Shown in pieces: positions 46,542-58,431 of a stretch of DNA of 64,000 bases. Source of the DNA: Rosa chinensis (taxonomy: Eukaryota > Streptophyta > Magnoliopsida > Rosales > Rosaceae); the NCBI RefSeq assembly GCF_002994745.2, contig NC_037090.1, forward strand, positions 42,675,043-42,739,042, written 5' to 3'. Position numbers and translations under genes: made by a program. How positions within the stretch are numbered: position 1 is the first letter of the stretch; every line of letters starts with the position of its first letter. Below the pieces are notes generated by a model. That model was given only the letters and a program-made list of their open reading frames with translations. It was not told where the DNA came from and did no database searches.

Positions 46542-48603
46542 AATTCCCCCACACTTAGCTTTTGCTAGTCCCTTAGCAAAATCACAACACAGACACGACT
46601 ACGACTCAACAAAAATTAAAGACTCGACACATTACAGACTCTATTGCCCTTTAACTATTTGTCTCAGCAATCTCTTACTTTCACAACACCAAGATTAGCA
46701 CTTCACCAAGAATCAATGTTTAGGCATTCGAGAGTTAATTAAAACACATTATTTACATATACACAAGTAGGACTTGGTTGGAACAATGGTGATGGTTTCT
46801 GTTAAGCATGCTTCAAACAAGTATGATTCAAATCCTCACAAAGTATATCCACTCTTTCTTCTCTCAGATCATGGCAATGCTTAAAAGCTTATACACTCAA
46901 GTATATGTGAAAGATAGCAAGTGTATCACATAATGCAAGAAACGAAAGCACATGTATAATTTTCTTTTAAAGATCTCATGAAGGATATCAACTACTTGCA
47001 CAGATGGACCCAAGCCATAGGTTCAACTCTTGTAACTCATCTCCACATCAAGGACTGTCCCATCTTAAGGATCAAGAAGGTCTTATCAAAGGTTGTAATG
47101 GGGCCATGGCTCAAGGTTTTAAAGAAACGAAGGGTAAGGAATTTAACAAAGTGTCCTAAAAACCTAGTAGAGCTCATGTAAATGTAGAGAGACTTCTAGA
47201 AATCCACCAAGTATGCAAAAACGTCACTATCCCATGGGGGTGTTATAAAGGGGCCTAATGTCTTCATGTTGGGCCCAAACTTCACTCTAAACTTCCTTTG
47301 GTTACTAATGAGTTGGACAAAGGCCAAATTTTTCTGTAATGGGCCTTCAAATCAAAGTAAACTCCAAACTCGCCAAGTATGGGGGACTAAAATCCATAGA
47401 TATTTCATTTTTTTCTTTCTTTTTGTTTTCTAGCCGTACACTTTTTCTTTTTCACTTTCTTTTTCTCGGCTTTTTCATACATTTTTCTCTTATGGACAAG
47501 TCTACCCCCACACTTGAGCTTTCACCTCTTCTTATTCTTCATTATGGACGCCAAAAATCTTCAAGTAAAGTCTCAATTTAGCTCCACTAAGTTCTTAGAA
47601 CAAAGGGTAGGGTTATAGCTATACTAAGGTTTAGGTTAAAGATTTTTAAGGGTGATGAAAGAAAAGGCTTAACGTAGGCTCAAAGGGGTTTATCTAAGGG
47701 AGTCCCACGACGGGCACAATTAGGGACACAGGTTTATATGGCTATGGTGGTAATTCCTAGGGTGCCTCTATCCTCTCCAGAATCAGGGCCATGTATTGAT
47801 ATAACGTCTCAACAAGCACAAGAGTGAATTCTAGCATTCTCTAGTCCATCAAACTTAATCTATGGCAAGTAGTCAATCAAATGAAAGAATAATGAGATCA
47901 TCAAAACGTCGCCAAGAAAATAAGAATATATTTTTCATTTCACTCCAAGAAAAAAAGACATGGGCTCAATTATCTCACATGGGTTTTTATGAATCAAAAC
48001 TCATCTTAACATGCTCATATTCTGTACCAAAGTCACGAAATCCATATCCACTACAAGGCATATATTTTTCATATATCTCAATTAACCAAAGAATACCATG
48101 TTTAAAGTCATCTCAATTGTGTGATTTTCTTTTAGTCGTAATTTCAGAGATATAGAATCATCCTAGACAGTTGAAAGGGCATCCTAAGACTCAAAACAAA
48201 ATAACACAAGATAAAGACTCAATAGACGTTAACTAAGGACTAGGGTTATTTCCTTTCTCCTTTCGGTAACTCCTTTGGGATGTGACCAGGTAAGGAAGGG
48301 AACGATTTTGGCGGAGCTCAGCTCACTTGTTTAGCGAGGGACGAGACCCTTTGCTAGCACTTCTCGTATCCAAACCAAACCTAGACATCACACCTTAATA
48401 GATGCGCCTACGATGAAGAAATTGTTTCACCCAAAACATGACTCAATGACTCAATAAAAGCAACGAAATTTTGTTGATTTTTGACATTTTTCGATTTTTT
48501 TGTATTTTTCAATATATATGACTCAAGACAAAAGTGTAAATCCCTTCCCCCACACTTAAATATTGCATTGTCCTCAATGTAATCAATCATAAGCATGCAA
48601 TGA
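46542..48603 (-). other. Third D internal region, 3' end only, fused to C
   Basis: Matches D's PPT, hairpin, 3' non-coding region and extra module (48225-48456) to about 48603. There D's ATGAACAAATAAGC becomes ATGAAACACTTAAGC, which is the A/C version. From that point the sequence is C's. No coding sequence. The crossover lies in sequence conserved between the two families (GCATGCAATGAA). Confidence 0.82.
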
Positions 48604-50179
48604 AACACTTAAGCATATAGGGTTGAGATTTACGAAAATGACTACTAAAATCAAAAGGAAAACATGAAAAGAAAGAGAAATAGGGAAGGAGAAATCAAAT
48701 CTGCGTGTGTAGACTCCTTCACAGCTACTTCTGAATTGGGTTGCCTCCCAAGCAGCGCTTGAATTTAACGTCTTTCAGCCAGACGGACCTCCACTAAATA
48801 AAGTTAGTGACTATACAATAAAAGAAATACAAATTAATGATTTATACAAAAAAACGTCACTATTCACTTTTTTTTTTTTTTTTTTTTTTAGACAAGTATA
48901 ATTAGAAGTATAATGTACATAATTTTACACAGAGACACAAGTACAGAACGTCACTATTCACGATTTACTATTCACGAATTGTACAAGTATAAAGAGAAGT
49001 ATAATATACAAAATTTCCAAAAAATAAAAAAGAAAAACGTCACATATATGTCCAAATTTTTAGTTAGGGTGTGACATAGTTAATAAAAGCTTGAATTCCA
49101 TTATAAGCCCTTAACCAAAGTTTAGACGTGCGGCCTAAGGGCTCGATCCTTAAAACTAGTCGCCCTTCTCAATCTTTTGGTAACTCTTTTCACACAGAGC
49201 CAGGTAGCAGAGGAACGATTTTGGCGGAGCTCAGCTCACTTGTTTAGCAGGGGACGAGACCCTTTGCTAGCACTTCTCGTATCCAATCAACCTAGACACC
49301 CTATGCTACTAAGGTGCGCCACATGAAAGAGAAGGGTGCAAGACTAATGTTAAAGACAAAGTCCTTCACCTATTCCATTATGGTTAAAAACTCATAATAA
49401 AATTCATACTTCCATAAACCTGATTTTTACTATTCACGAAAATTTTATACAATTAAATTTATTTTCTTTTCTTTTATTCACAAGTATTTCAACACTTAGG
49501 TACGGGAACAGGGAGTCTCGATGTGCAATGGGACTGAAACAGCTACCCTTTTCAAGACTATGTTTAATCCAATATACCTTAGTGTATCACAACATTTTCT
49601 TTTGTTATACATATCATTGATTTCGAATTGAATTCCAAGTTGTAAATCAAGAGGACGTGCGGCCCAAGTATAATCGTCTCGACACAAAGTCCCTCCTACA
49701 TCCTTTGGGCAACCTTACTGAAATGGCCAGGTAGGGGAGGGCGAACACAAGAGGCAGAATCCATTTTGGCATGAGCTACTCCCACAATGTGGTTTAGGCC
49801 CATTTGTAAGCACTTCTGGATCCAAACCCATGATGAACGTTGTCCCCTTCCTAGACACCATCCCACATAGGCTATACTTACTTAGATGAAAAAGGTCCTA
49901 GGTGTGAAGACAGTTCAATGAATATTAATAAAAACCGCCCTCAACCTTAAGGGACCTGAACTAGGTACCAATAAGGGGTTTAGGTCAATATTAATAAACA
50001 CGACTTCACCTATTCCTCTTTAATTTACAACTCACAATAAAACTCGTATTCAATAATATAAATAACAACCTAAGTAATATATTAACAAATTTTTCGGACA
50101 CATACAAGCACATATAAAATATTTACGAAATCAACAATATATCCAACAATTATTCACACTTCAACAAGTGATTTTTCAA
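48604..50179 (-). other. C internal region: hairpins and two-module leader, no gag-pol
   Basis: In sense order from the PBS: type-1 module (about 50000-49600, stem arms 49994-49983 and 49936-49925), type-3 module (about 49380-49130), TCGTGAATAGT-like repeats (about 48985-48950), a T run on the plus strand (48868-48889), then directly the post-stop hairpins (48785-48769 CGTCT/AGACG; 48751-48736 TTGGG/CCCAA). The gag-pol is absent at CCTCCACTAAATA/AAGTTAGTGACTAT, the same junction as in A. Confidence 0.8.
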
Positions 50180-50197
50180 TCCCCGGCAACGGCGCCA
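50180..50197 (-). other. C primer-binding site (tRNA-Asp)
   Basis: TCCCCGGCAACGGCGCCA on the plus strand, five bases inside the C 5' LTR. Confidence 0.95.
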
Positions 50198-50202
50198 AAA
50201 AT

Positions 50203-52509
50203 TGATGCGGCTTTAAGCAAGCGACCAATTTAACCCTGAAATGTCATTAGTAGTATAAAGTAAATAGGGATCGTTCTATTCCGGGGATTGAGGGTACACC
50301 TGTCATTATCAAACAATTAAACAATTAAAATTAAAACAAAGTATAATATTTACAAAAATAAAACAAAATATATACATATTTACGAAAAAGGGGGGATTTT
50401 TGATTTTGGTTTTCTATTTTCGAAAATAAAAGCTAACTAATTAATTAAAAACGCAAAAACATAAAAATATAAATGGAATGTAAGAACAAAGATCAAAGTC
50501 GAAACTCATGATTAAAATTGATTCAAGTTCATCATTGTTCATCATAGTCATGCAAGAGGAGTTGATCATGTGAAACGTTCAAAAGCAAACAATTTCCCAT
50601 ATTTTACTTTCAATGCTAATTAACCTAAGCGAAAGCACCTAGATTAATCCTATCAAACATGCAATCAAACCCTAGAAAGCTAGTCAATCATGTCATGTTT
50701 AACGCATTAAGCACCTAGAAAGGCTATCAACTCAAATGTGCAACTTAGTATGAAAAAGTCCACCTAATTGCAATCTTCTTTGATTGAATTCGGTTTTTGT
50801 ACAAAACCTTTACTACTTATCGATCCAAGAACACAAAACCAAAAAGTTGATTCATGTTCTTAAATTCGTAGCACCAATTATATCAAAACCCTAAGTGTTT
50901 GCAACCACATAAGATTAAAATACAAAAGTTATCTATCATGCAAATTTAATCAAACACTCACACAAAAGCAACCATAAATCGCAATATATGAATCTGAAAA
51001 TTAACAATTCATCATAAAATTTCAGAAAACAATACTTGTTCATACATATGTGTCAACTAAGGCAAAACCAACGAAAATACAAAGCAAAGGTACAAGGAGA
51101 ATCGGATTACACCGTGATGAAGATGAGATGAATGAAGTGATGATGTGGTCTCTTGAATTTCGAAAGCAATCTTCAAGGTGGAGGGTGGATGGTGTGCACG
51201 GCTTGTCTTCTTCTTCCTTGGCCTTGCTTGCACTTCGTGGTTGCCCTAGAGGATGGAGAGGAGCACGGCTAGTCTAAAGAGTTTTCTGAATTATTTTCTC
51301 AAAGTGTAAACGTAAAGAATGGAACTTGGAACTCCAAAACGTTGAGAAGAGGGGAGGTTATATAGGGACGGCCAACTTGCTCTCCAAGCCGTGTAAACCT
51401 TATGGAATTAATCTGAAAATTCCACATAATTTCCTCCAATAATATCTTGCCAAATAAGCCCTATGAGGTGGTTCAACCAATCACAAAATTCCATTTAATT
51501 CCCTAACAATCTTGGCCGAAATTCCCTTGATAATATTCTGATTTTATACTTTAAATTCGGCCAAAATTCCTTTAGGGAATATAGGAATGTATCTAGACTT
51601 CTTTTGAGCTTTTCTTGGTCTCCACCTTTTTCTCTTTCCTTTTATTTCTCCCTTGAATCTCTCTTGCCGAATTCTCTAGGGTTTTCTTTTGATTCCCTTG
51701 TTTTTCTCTTGGCATTGGACGGCAAACTCTCTAGGGTAAGTCCCCAAGTATATTTTCTTTCCATAAAAATTACCCTAGAAAATCTCAACCGAAATTCTCT
51801 TTGATAATTCTGATTTTCCACGTCATTTTCCTTGTTTCTCTCTCCTTTTGGACGGCAACAACATCCCTAGGGTTTCACTTGCGTCACAAACCCTAAATGT
51901 ATGGGCTTCATGGGCCCTTGATCCAATTTGCCGAAAATCCAATGAGTCTTGAGAGTTCTTGGGCCTTGTTGCTTCAACTTCAAGCCTTGTCACCTTCCAA
52001 CGTCATAACACTTCATTTTTCCATTTCTTTTTCATGATAACGTTGGAAACTTCATAGGTAAGCTTTCCTCCTTTTCGCAGGGTTTCCTGGTTGGACCAGG
52101 AAAACTTCTTTTCTTCATTTCTGCTCATTTCTGTGGCTCATTGTTCTTCATCTTTGCTCCCCTTGACTTTCGCAAGCTCCTCTTTCCATTTGTGAGTTCA
52201 TTTCCACTTTTTAGCTCGGAGGTCCTGAAAATAGAAACTAATAAGAAAAATAGAAACTTTCCTAAAATGAAAAATGGCAACTTTCCTAAACTGAAAATGG
52301 GAAACTTTCTAGAAATGAAAAATAGAAACTACTGAAAATGGAAACTTACTAAAAATGATAAATAGAAACTACAAAAATAGAAACTTTCTACAAATAGGAA
52401 CTTTCCCAATCAAAGAATGGAAACTTTCCTAAACAGGGTTTTATTAAGGAAATAACGCAGAAAATGCAGGGAAATGCAAGTAAAACGTCGCATTAAAATG
52501 CTCCTATCA
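50203..52509 (-). repeat. C 5' LTR
   Basis: 2,307 bp, complete. Sense start TGATAGGAGC at 52509. The TATA-like box is at 51359-51365. A GAAACTTTC array lies at about 52222-52435. The sense end reads GGTCGC...GCCGCATCA, whose arms do not pair, unlike the perfect hairpin in the partner LTR at 20286. GATAT follows at 52510-52514. Confidence 0.93.
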
Positions 52510-52514
52510 GATAT

Positions 52515-53607
52515 ATATAACAAATGAAAATATTGTGATTCACTAAGGTATATTGGATTAAACATAGTCTTGAAAAGGGTAGCTGGTTCAGTCCCATTGC
52601 ACATCGAGACTCCCTGTTCCCGTACCTAAGTGTTGAGAATAATTGTAAAGAAAGGATAGAAAAACAAATTTTGTAAGTATTTTCGTACAAAGAAAAAAAA
52701 GAAAAAAAAGAAAAAAAAAATGTGTGACGTTTGTTTGTTGTCTTGTTTGAAAGATTTTGTACAAAGAGTGTCTAATCTTGTTTTACAAAAGAAAAGAAAA
52801 GAATTACTTGTGAATATCGTTAAATTCTTGATTGTTATAAGTGTGTAAAATCGTATGAGTAGATAAGGGCCCTTTTGTTAATATTGGCCTTAACCCTTCA
52901 TTAGTGCCTTTCTAAGGTCTTTTGAAGTTGAGGGCGGCTTTTATTAACATTTGGAGAACTGTCTAACACATGAGTTATTTCCAAGCTCAGTAAGGGGCAT
53001 ATAGGTGGTGTCTTAGGTTGAGACCCTGGATGATGGGTTCAAATTGGATCTCAGAGATACTATAGACTGTGCGTAAACACATTGTGGGAGTAGCCAATAG
53101 GGGCCTAAACCTCAATGAGGGAGTAGCCTCCGTAGTGTCACCAAAATGAGTCCTCCCTCTCACTTACCTCTTAATCTGGCCATCTAGCCTTCTGAAACAA
53201 AGGAAAGTGACTTATGTCTAGGCGACTATCCCTAGATTGTATCTCACCAATAGTAGTGGTTTCTATTGGGCTCGACTTACAACTTGTAATCAATTGAGAT
53301 ATTAACTTTATTTTGTAAAGATAATAAGATACTTGAACATAACCTCCACTTGTAAATTCTGTTGTTTTGTACATTTTATACTTGTATAAACTTCTTACGT
53401 GGTTTATTTGTGAAAAGATTGTGGATAGTTTGTAATTTATACTCTATTTATACTTGTATAAATCATAAATAGTAAATTCGTGAATAGGAACTTGTGAATA
53501 GTGACTCGTGAATAGTAAAGTTGATGTATAAATCACTAATTTGTAATTAACTCACTTTATACTTTGCTAACTTCTTTGAATTTTGATGATGTTCAGGATT
53601 CCTATGA
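52515..53607 (+). other. E leader resumes: type-1 tail, type-2 module, gag-proximal repeats
   Basis: Continues from 20285 with GGTATATTGGATTAAAC and the TCCCATTGCAC / GTACCTAAG stretch (about 52593-52630). A-rich sequence follows. The type-2 module is at about 52855-53290. Short repeats of the form TCGTGAATAGT lie at about 53478-53520. The six-codon upstream frame starts at 53604. Closely parallels G at 61400-62507. Confidence 0.78.
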
Positions 53608-56151
53608 ATGACCGAGCCTTTTAGACCCTCCACAATAAGGGAAATTGAAGCAAGGCTCGCTCGTTTGAAGAATCCTTCACTTCTTGAGTACACAAGCCCT
53701 TCCCCTTCAACATACAAAGAGTACACATTCAACGAGCAAGGAAAGCGGACTTACTTTTCTGAGGAGTCTACATCACCTACACCGAGTCCATCTCTTCCTT
53801 CACGTTCACCTTCACCTGTGGTTTCATCCAACTCTACACCACCTTGACCACCACCTGAAGAAGTCAAGGAAGAGAGAATGGCATCTATCAGGGAACTCTC
53901 CACCGCAACTGTTGAAGGAGGACCTCCTACAGGCATAGTATACCCTGCCCCTGCAGCTGGAAGACAAGCAGAGTTTGAGCTTAAGAGTGGACTGTTGCAC
54001 AAGCTCCCTATCTTCCATGGACTTAATATGGAGGATGCTAATAAGCACGTACGAGAATTCCAATCTGTTTGTGCAAACATGCAACCACAAGGGGCAGATG
54101 AAAACCTTCTTAAGATGAGAGCATTTCCATTCTCTCTAGCTGATAGAGCCAAGGATTGGCTATATGAACTTCCTGCAGGACGTATCACATCATGGGAAAC
54201 AATGAGAAAGGCCTTCTTGGAGAAATACTTCCCAGCTTCAAAGGTCATCACACTTAGGAAGAAGCTTAGTTGAATAGAGCAAGCCCATGATGAGTCCTAT
54301 GCTGCCTACTATGAGAGGTTCAACTCCCTACTTGCACAATGTCCTCAACATCAGATGAAGGATGAGACCCTACTTACATGCTTCTACGAAGGACTCCTAC
54401 CCTTGGAAAGGTAAATGCTTGATGCTGCAGCTGGAGGAGCTTTTGTGGATAAGTCACCTGTGGTTGGGAAGGAACTTATAGCTAATCGTGCCCTAAACTC
54501 TCAACAATATGAGGGGGTAGGACACTCTACTCGTAGGGTACATGAGGTGAGCAAGAATACTGCCATTGAAGACCAACTGAATAAGCTTACTCTCCTCATG
54601 AACCAAGTGGTAAGCTCCAAGGGACCAAGTGCAACAATAGCTTGTGGGGTATGCTCTATGCAAGGGCATGTTACAGATCAGTGCCCCCAACTTAATGAAA
54701 ATGGAGGATGGGAATCTGCGAATGCTATTGGAGGATATCAAGGAGGATATCAGGGAGGATCTCAACGTCCTAGGCATGACCCTTATTCTAATACTTACAA
54801 CCCAGGATGGAGGGACCATCCCAACTTCAAGTGGACCAACAATGAAAACGTTCAGAATCCTCTTGGTGGGAACTTCCAACGTCCTCAAGGTCCTTCATTC
54901 CAAGGATCATCTTTTCAAAGGCCTTACATGCCTCCTCCTCAACAGAACTCAGGACCTTCAATGTCTCACTATGACAAAACGTTGGAAGCCTTGACTAGTT
55001 CTACTCAAGCCTTGACAAACTCTACACAGGCTTTGATTCAAGGACAACAGACCCACACCAAGGACATTGCAGAGCTCAAGAAGCAGATGGGTCAAGTTGT
55101 GGATTTCATGAGCAAGATCCACGAAACTGGAAAGCTCCCTAGTAACACAATACCTAACCCTAATGTGGAGAATGCATCAGTTGTTACTACAAGGAGTGGA
55201 AGAGTGTTCATGGATCAACCAAAGGGGTCAAGGAAGGCCCAAGTGAGCATAGAAATTGAGGAAGACCAAGAACCCACCAAGTTGGGTATTGAGAAGGACC
55301 CTGCAACGTCCAAGGAAGAGACCAAGGCGTCCTCACCATTAAAGGTAAAACCGGAAATTCAAGGTAGTAACTCTAACTTATCAAATTCGGTTATTGCTAA
55401 CCCTTCTTCTCCTTGCATGCCCTTCCCACGCAGGTTTGCCCAATCTAAGAAGGATGAGAGTGACCAAGCTATCTTGGAAACTTTCAAGAAGGTGCAAGTG
55501 AACTTACCCCTCCTAGAGGCCATCAAGCAAGTCCCTAAGTATGCCAAGTTCCTCAAAGAGCTTTGCACTACTAGGAGAGTAAACCGTGAAAAGGAGGTGG
55601 TAAAGGTAAGTGAGAATGTCTCTGCATTGATTCAGAGGAAAATTCCTCCAAAGTGTAAGGATCCTGGAAGTTTTACTATTCCGTGTACTATTGGTAATTC
55701 TAGATTTAAGAATGCCATGCTAGACCTAGGTGCATCTGTTAATGTTATGCCCTATTCTGTTTATGAAATCCTAGGTCTAGGGGAACTTAAGTCTGACAAT
55801 GTTATCATTCAATTAGCTGACAGATCCAATGCATACCCTAGAGGTTTGTTGGAGGATGTGCTTGTACAAGTTAACCATCTTCTCTTCCCAGCTGATTTTT
55901 ATGTGTTAGAAATGGAGGATTCCCCTGTGAGTTCCACTCCATTGCTTTTGGGACGTCCTTTCTTAAGGACAGCTAGGACGAAGATTGATGTGTATGCAGG
56001 CTCTCTCACAATGGAGTTCGATGGTGACATTATTGGCTTTAACATCTTTGAAGCCATGAGGTATCCCCTAGAGGTTCATGATTGTTTTTCTACTGATATT
56101 TTGGATGAACTTGCGCAGAAAGTGTTTGATATTATGCATGAGGATACCTTA
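53608..56151 (+). pseudogene. gag-pol: E Gag-protease pseudogene, truncated by F
   Basis: Same-family Gag-Pol start as D, but a distinct subfamily (residues after MTEPF differ, and the proline-serine-rich linker is longer). One frame is broken by three in-frame stops: TGA 53845-53847, TGA 54271-54273 and TAA 54412-54414. G or D has a sense codon at each. The CCHC knuckle ([14 protein letters not shown]) is near 54642-54683. Protease DLGAS is near 55724-55738, followed by LLGRPFL. The frame stops where F's LTR begins at 56152. Reverse transcriptase and integrase should lie to the right of F outside the window. Not functional. Confidence 0.92.
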
Positions 56152-58179
56152 TGATAGGAGCATTTTAATGCGACGCTTTAACTGTTATTTCCCTATATTT
56201 TCTGCGTTATTTCCTTAATAAAACTCTGTTTAGGAAAGTTTCCATTCTTCGAATGGGAAAGTTCGTAATTGTAGAAAGTTTCCGTTTTGTAGTTTCTATT
56301 TTCCATTTTTAGAAAGTTTCCATTTTAGTTTAAGAAAGTTTCCATTTCTTATTTTAGAAAGCTTCTATTTTCAGGTTTTTGGAATAAATAAGCTGAATTG
56401 AGTTCATAAATGGAACGAGAAGCTTCATGAAGATGACATGGCAAGGAGAGAATCAAGGAAGAGTTTTTTTAAAAAAACAGGAAAATATATTTTCCTTGGG
56501 GATTAAATTTGCTGTGTAATACTTAAGGAAAAACAAGGTGACAACGTGGGAATTAAGGTGATTGATTGAGAATTTCACGTGGAATAAATCAAAGGAGATT
56601 TCTTGGGAGATTTTTATGGAAAGAAATATTGTTGGAGGAGTAAATTGGTGTGATTGCCAACATGAAAATCAGAAATAATCAAGGAGATGACGCAAAGAGA
56701 GATTCAAGGGAGATATTTATGGAAGGAAAATATGTGTGCACCAAGGAAAAGCTCAAAAGGCGTCCAGATTCATCCCTAAATTCCCTAAAGGAATGTTGGC
56801 CGAAATTCATGAAGAAAATCAGAATAATTTCAAGGAAATTCGGCAATTAAATATTAGGGAGGTATTTTAGAGAATTATGATTGGTTGGAACACATCACAA
56901 GGCTTACTTGGCATTCTATGATTGGTTGGACCACATCACAAAGCTTACTTGGCGAATTCCTATTGGTGGAAGCTATGTGGAAATTTCTGATTGCTTTGTG
57001 AACCCTAGCCGTGCTCCTATATATACCCACCTCTTTGACGTTGAGAAGGGTTCCTCTCCCCCATACAATTTACACTTTAGAAAAAAATCAGAAAATCTTC
57101 TTAGCATAGCCGTGAGTTTCTCCATCCTCTAGTCATCTCCACGAGTTCAAGCAAGGCCAAGGAAGAAGAAGCATAGCCGTGAGCATCCATCATCCATCTC
57201 CAACCTTGAAGCTTGCTTTCGAGATTCAAGAGACCACCACATCAATCGTTCATCACCATCCCCATCTCACGGTGTAATCCGATTCTCCTTTGTAACCTTT
57301 GCTTTGAATTTCGTTGGTTATGAACTAGTTGACATATGTGTTTGAACAAATATTAATTTCTGGAATTTTTATGATTAATTGAGAATTTTCAGATTCATAT
57401 TATTGGGATTCGAGAGTTGCTTATGTGGGTTTGTTTAATTAAATTTGCGTTATAGATAGCTTTTGTATTTTAATCTTATGTGGTTGCAAACACTTAGGGT
57501 TTCGATATAATTGGTGCTAGGTTTAAGAACATGAAATCGACTTTTCGTTTTGTGTAAACTTGAATCAAAGTAGTAAAGGTTTTGTACAAAGATCGAATTT
57601 AATTAACGAGGATTGCAATTAGGTGGACTTTTCCATACTAAGTTGTACACTTGAGTTGATAGCCTTTCTCTATGTGTAATGCGTTAAACATGACATGATT
57701 GACTAGCTTTCTAGGGTTTGATTGCATGTTTGATAGGATTAATCTAGGTGCTTTCGCTTAGGTTAATTAGCATTGAAAAGTAAAAAATGGGAATTCATTT
57801 GCTTTCGAATGTTTCACATGATCAACTCCTTTCTCATGACTTAGATGAACAATATTAGGGTTTGAATCGATTTTAATCAAAAGTTTCGGTTTGATCTTTG
57901 TTCTCTCGTTCCATCTTTGTATTTATGTTTTTGCATTTTAATTCTTTTGTTTACTTAATTTATTTTCAAAACCCAAAAACAAAATCTCCCCCCTTTTCGT
58001 AAATAATGTTTATACTTGTGAATATCTTTGTAAATATTATACTTTGTTTTATTTTTAATTGTTTGTTTGTCCTACATTGACAGGTGTACCCTCAATCCCC
58101 GGAATAGAACGATCCCTATTTGCTTTTACTACTAACGATATTTTCAGGGTTAAATTATGCGCTTGCTCAAAGTGCATCA
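56152..58179 (+). repeat. F 5' LTR (A-type)
   Basis: 2,028 bp, from TGATAGGAGC to GTGCATCA, closely related to solo LTR S. The TATA box is TATATATA at 57018-57025. The U5 hairpin keeps pairing through one G-U pair (ATGCGC/GTGCAT, 58157-58162 and 58172-58177). It cuts E's pseudogene after CCTTA (56147-56151), the expected target duplication. Confidence 0.92.
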
Positions 58180-58431
58180 ATTTTTGGCGCCGTTGCCGGG
58201 GATTGAAAAATCACTTGTTGAATTGTGAATATTTGTTGTATATATTTTGTTTGAAACATAGATTAATTAATTTACTTAGGTTGTTTTTTATATTGTTGAA
58301 TATTAATTTTAATTGTAGGTTGTAAATTGAGAGGAATAGGTGAAGTCGCGTTTGTTAATATTGGCCTAAACCCCTTATTGGTACCTAGTTCAGGTCCCTT
58401 AAGGTTGAGGGCGGCCTTTATTAACACTTGT
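58180..58431 (+). other. F primer-binding site and start of leader
   Basis: The PBS TGGCGCCGTTGCCGGGGA is at 58185-58202. The leader then runs to the type-1 stem (arms 58355-58366 and 58413-58424, with CCTTAAGG between them) and breaks after CTTGT, where G's LTR begins. The rest of F should lie beyond G to the right of the window. Confidence 0.88.

Larger units (their letters stand above)
21950..48603 (-). mobile_element. Element D: tandem Athila array sharing LTRs
   Basis: The order is LTR1 (21950-24185), internal 1 (24186-33397), LTR2 (33398-35631), internal 2 (35632-44305), LTR3 (44306-46541), then the 3' 2.06 kb of a third internal region that runs into C sequence near 48603. Internal 1 (9,212 bp) and internal 2 (8,674 bp) are near-identical except for a 538-bp deletion. 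LTR1 and LTR3 are both 2,236 bp and LTR2 is 2,234 bp. Neighbouring units share one LTR with no duplication between them, as expected from unequal recombination, not from separate insertions. Confidence 0.92.
20286..52509 (-). mobile_element. Element C: coding-free element carrying the D array
   Basis: The outer ends are LTR ends flanked by a perfect 5-bp duplication GATAT (20281-20285 and 52510-52514), so C inserted in E's leader on the minus strand. Its 5' LTR (50203-52509), PBS (50180-50197) and leader are intact. Its 3' LTR is present only as 20286-21949, after which D begins. The rest of that LTR (about 644 bp) and C's own 3' internal end have been replaced by D sequence ending near 48603. 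C's own part has no gag-pol. Confidence 0.88.

Noticed and set aside
56232..56370. GAAAGTTTC words considered as heat-shock elements
   Set aside because: Spacing between GAA and TTC is three bases, not the two of a standard heat-shock element.
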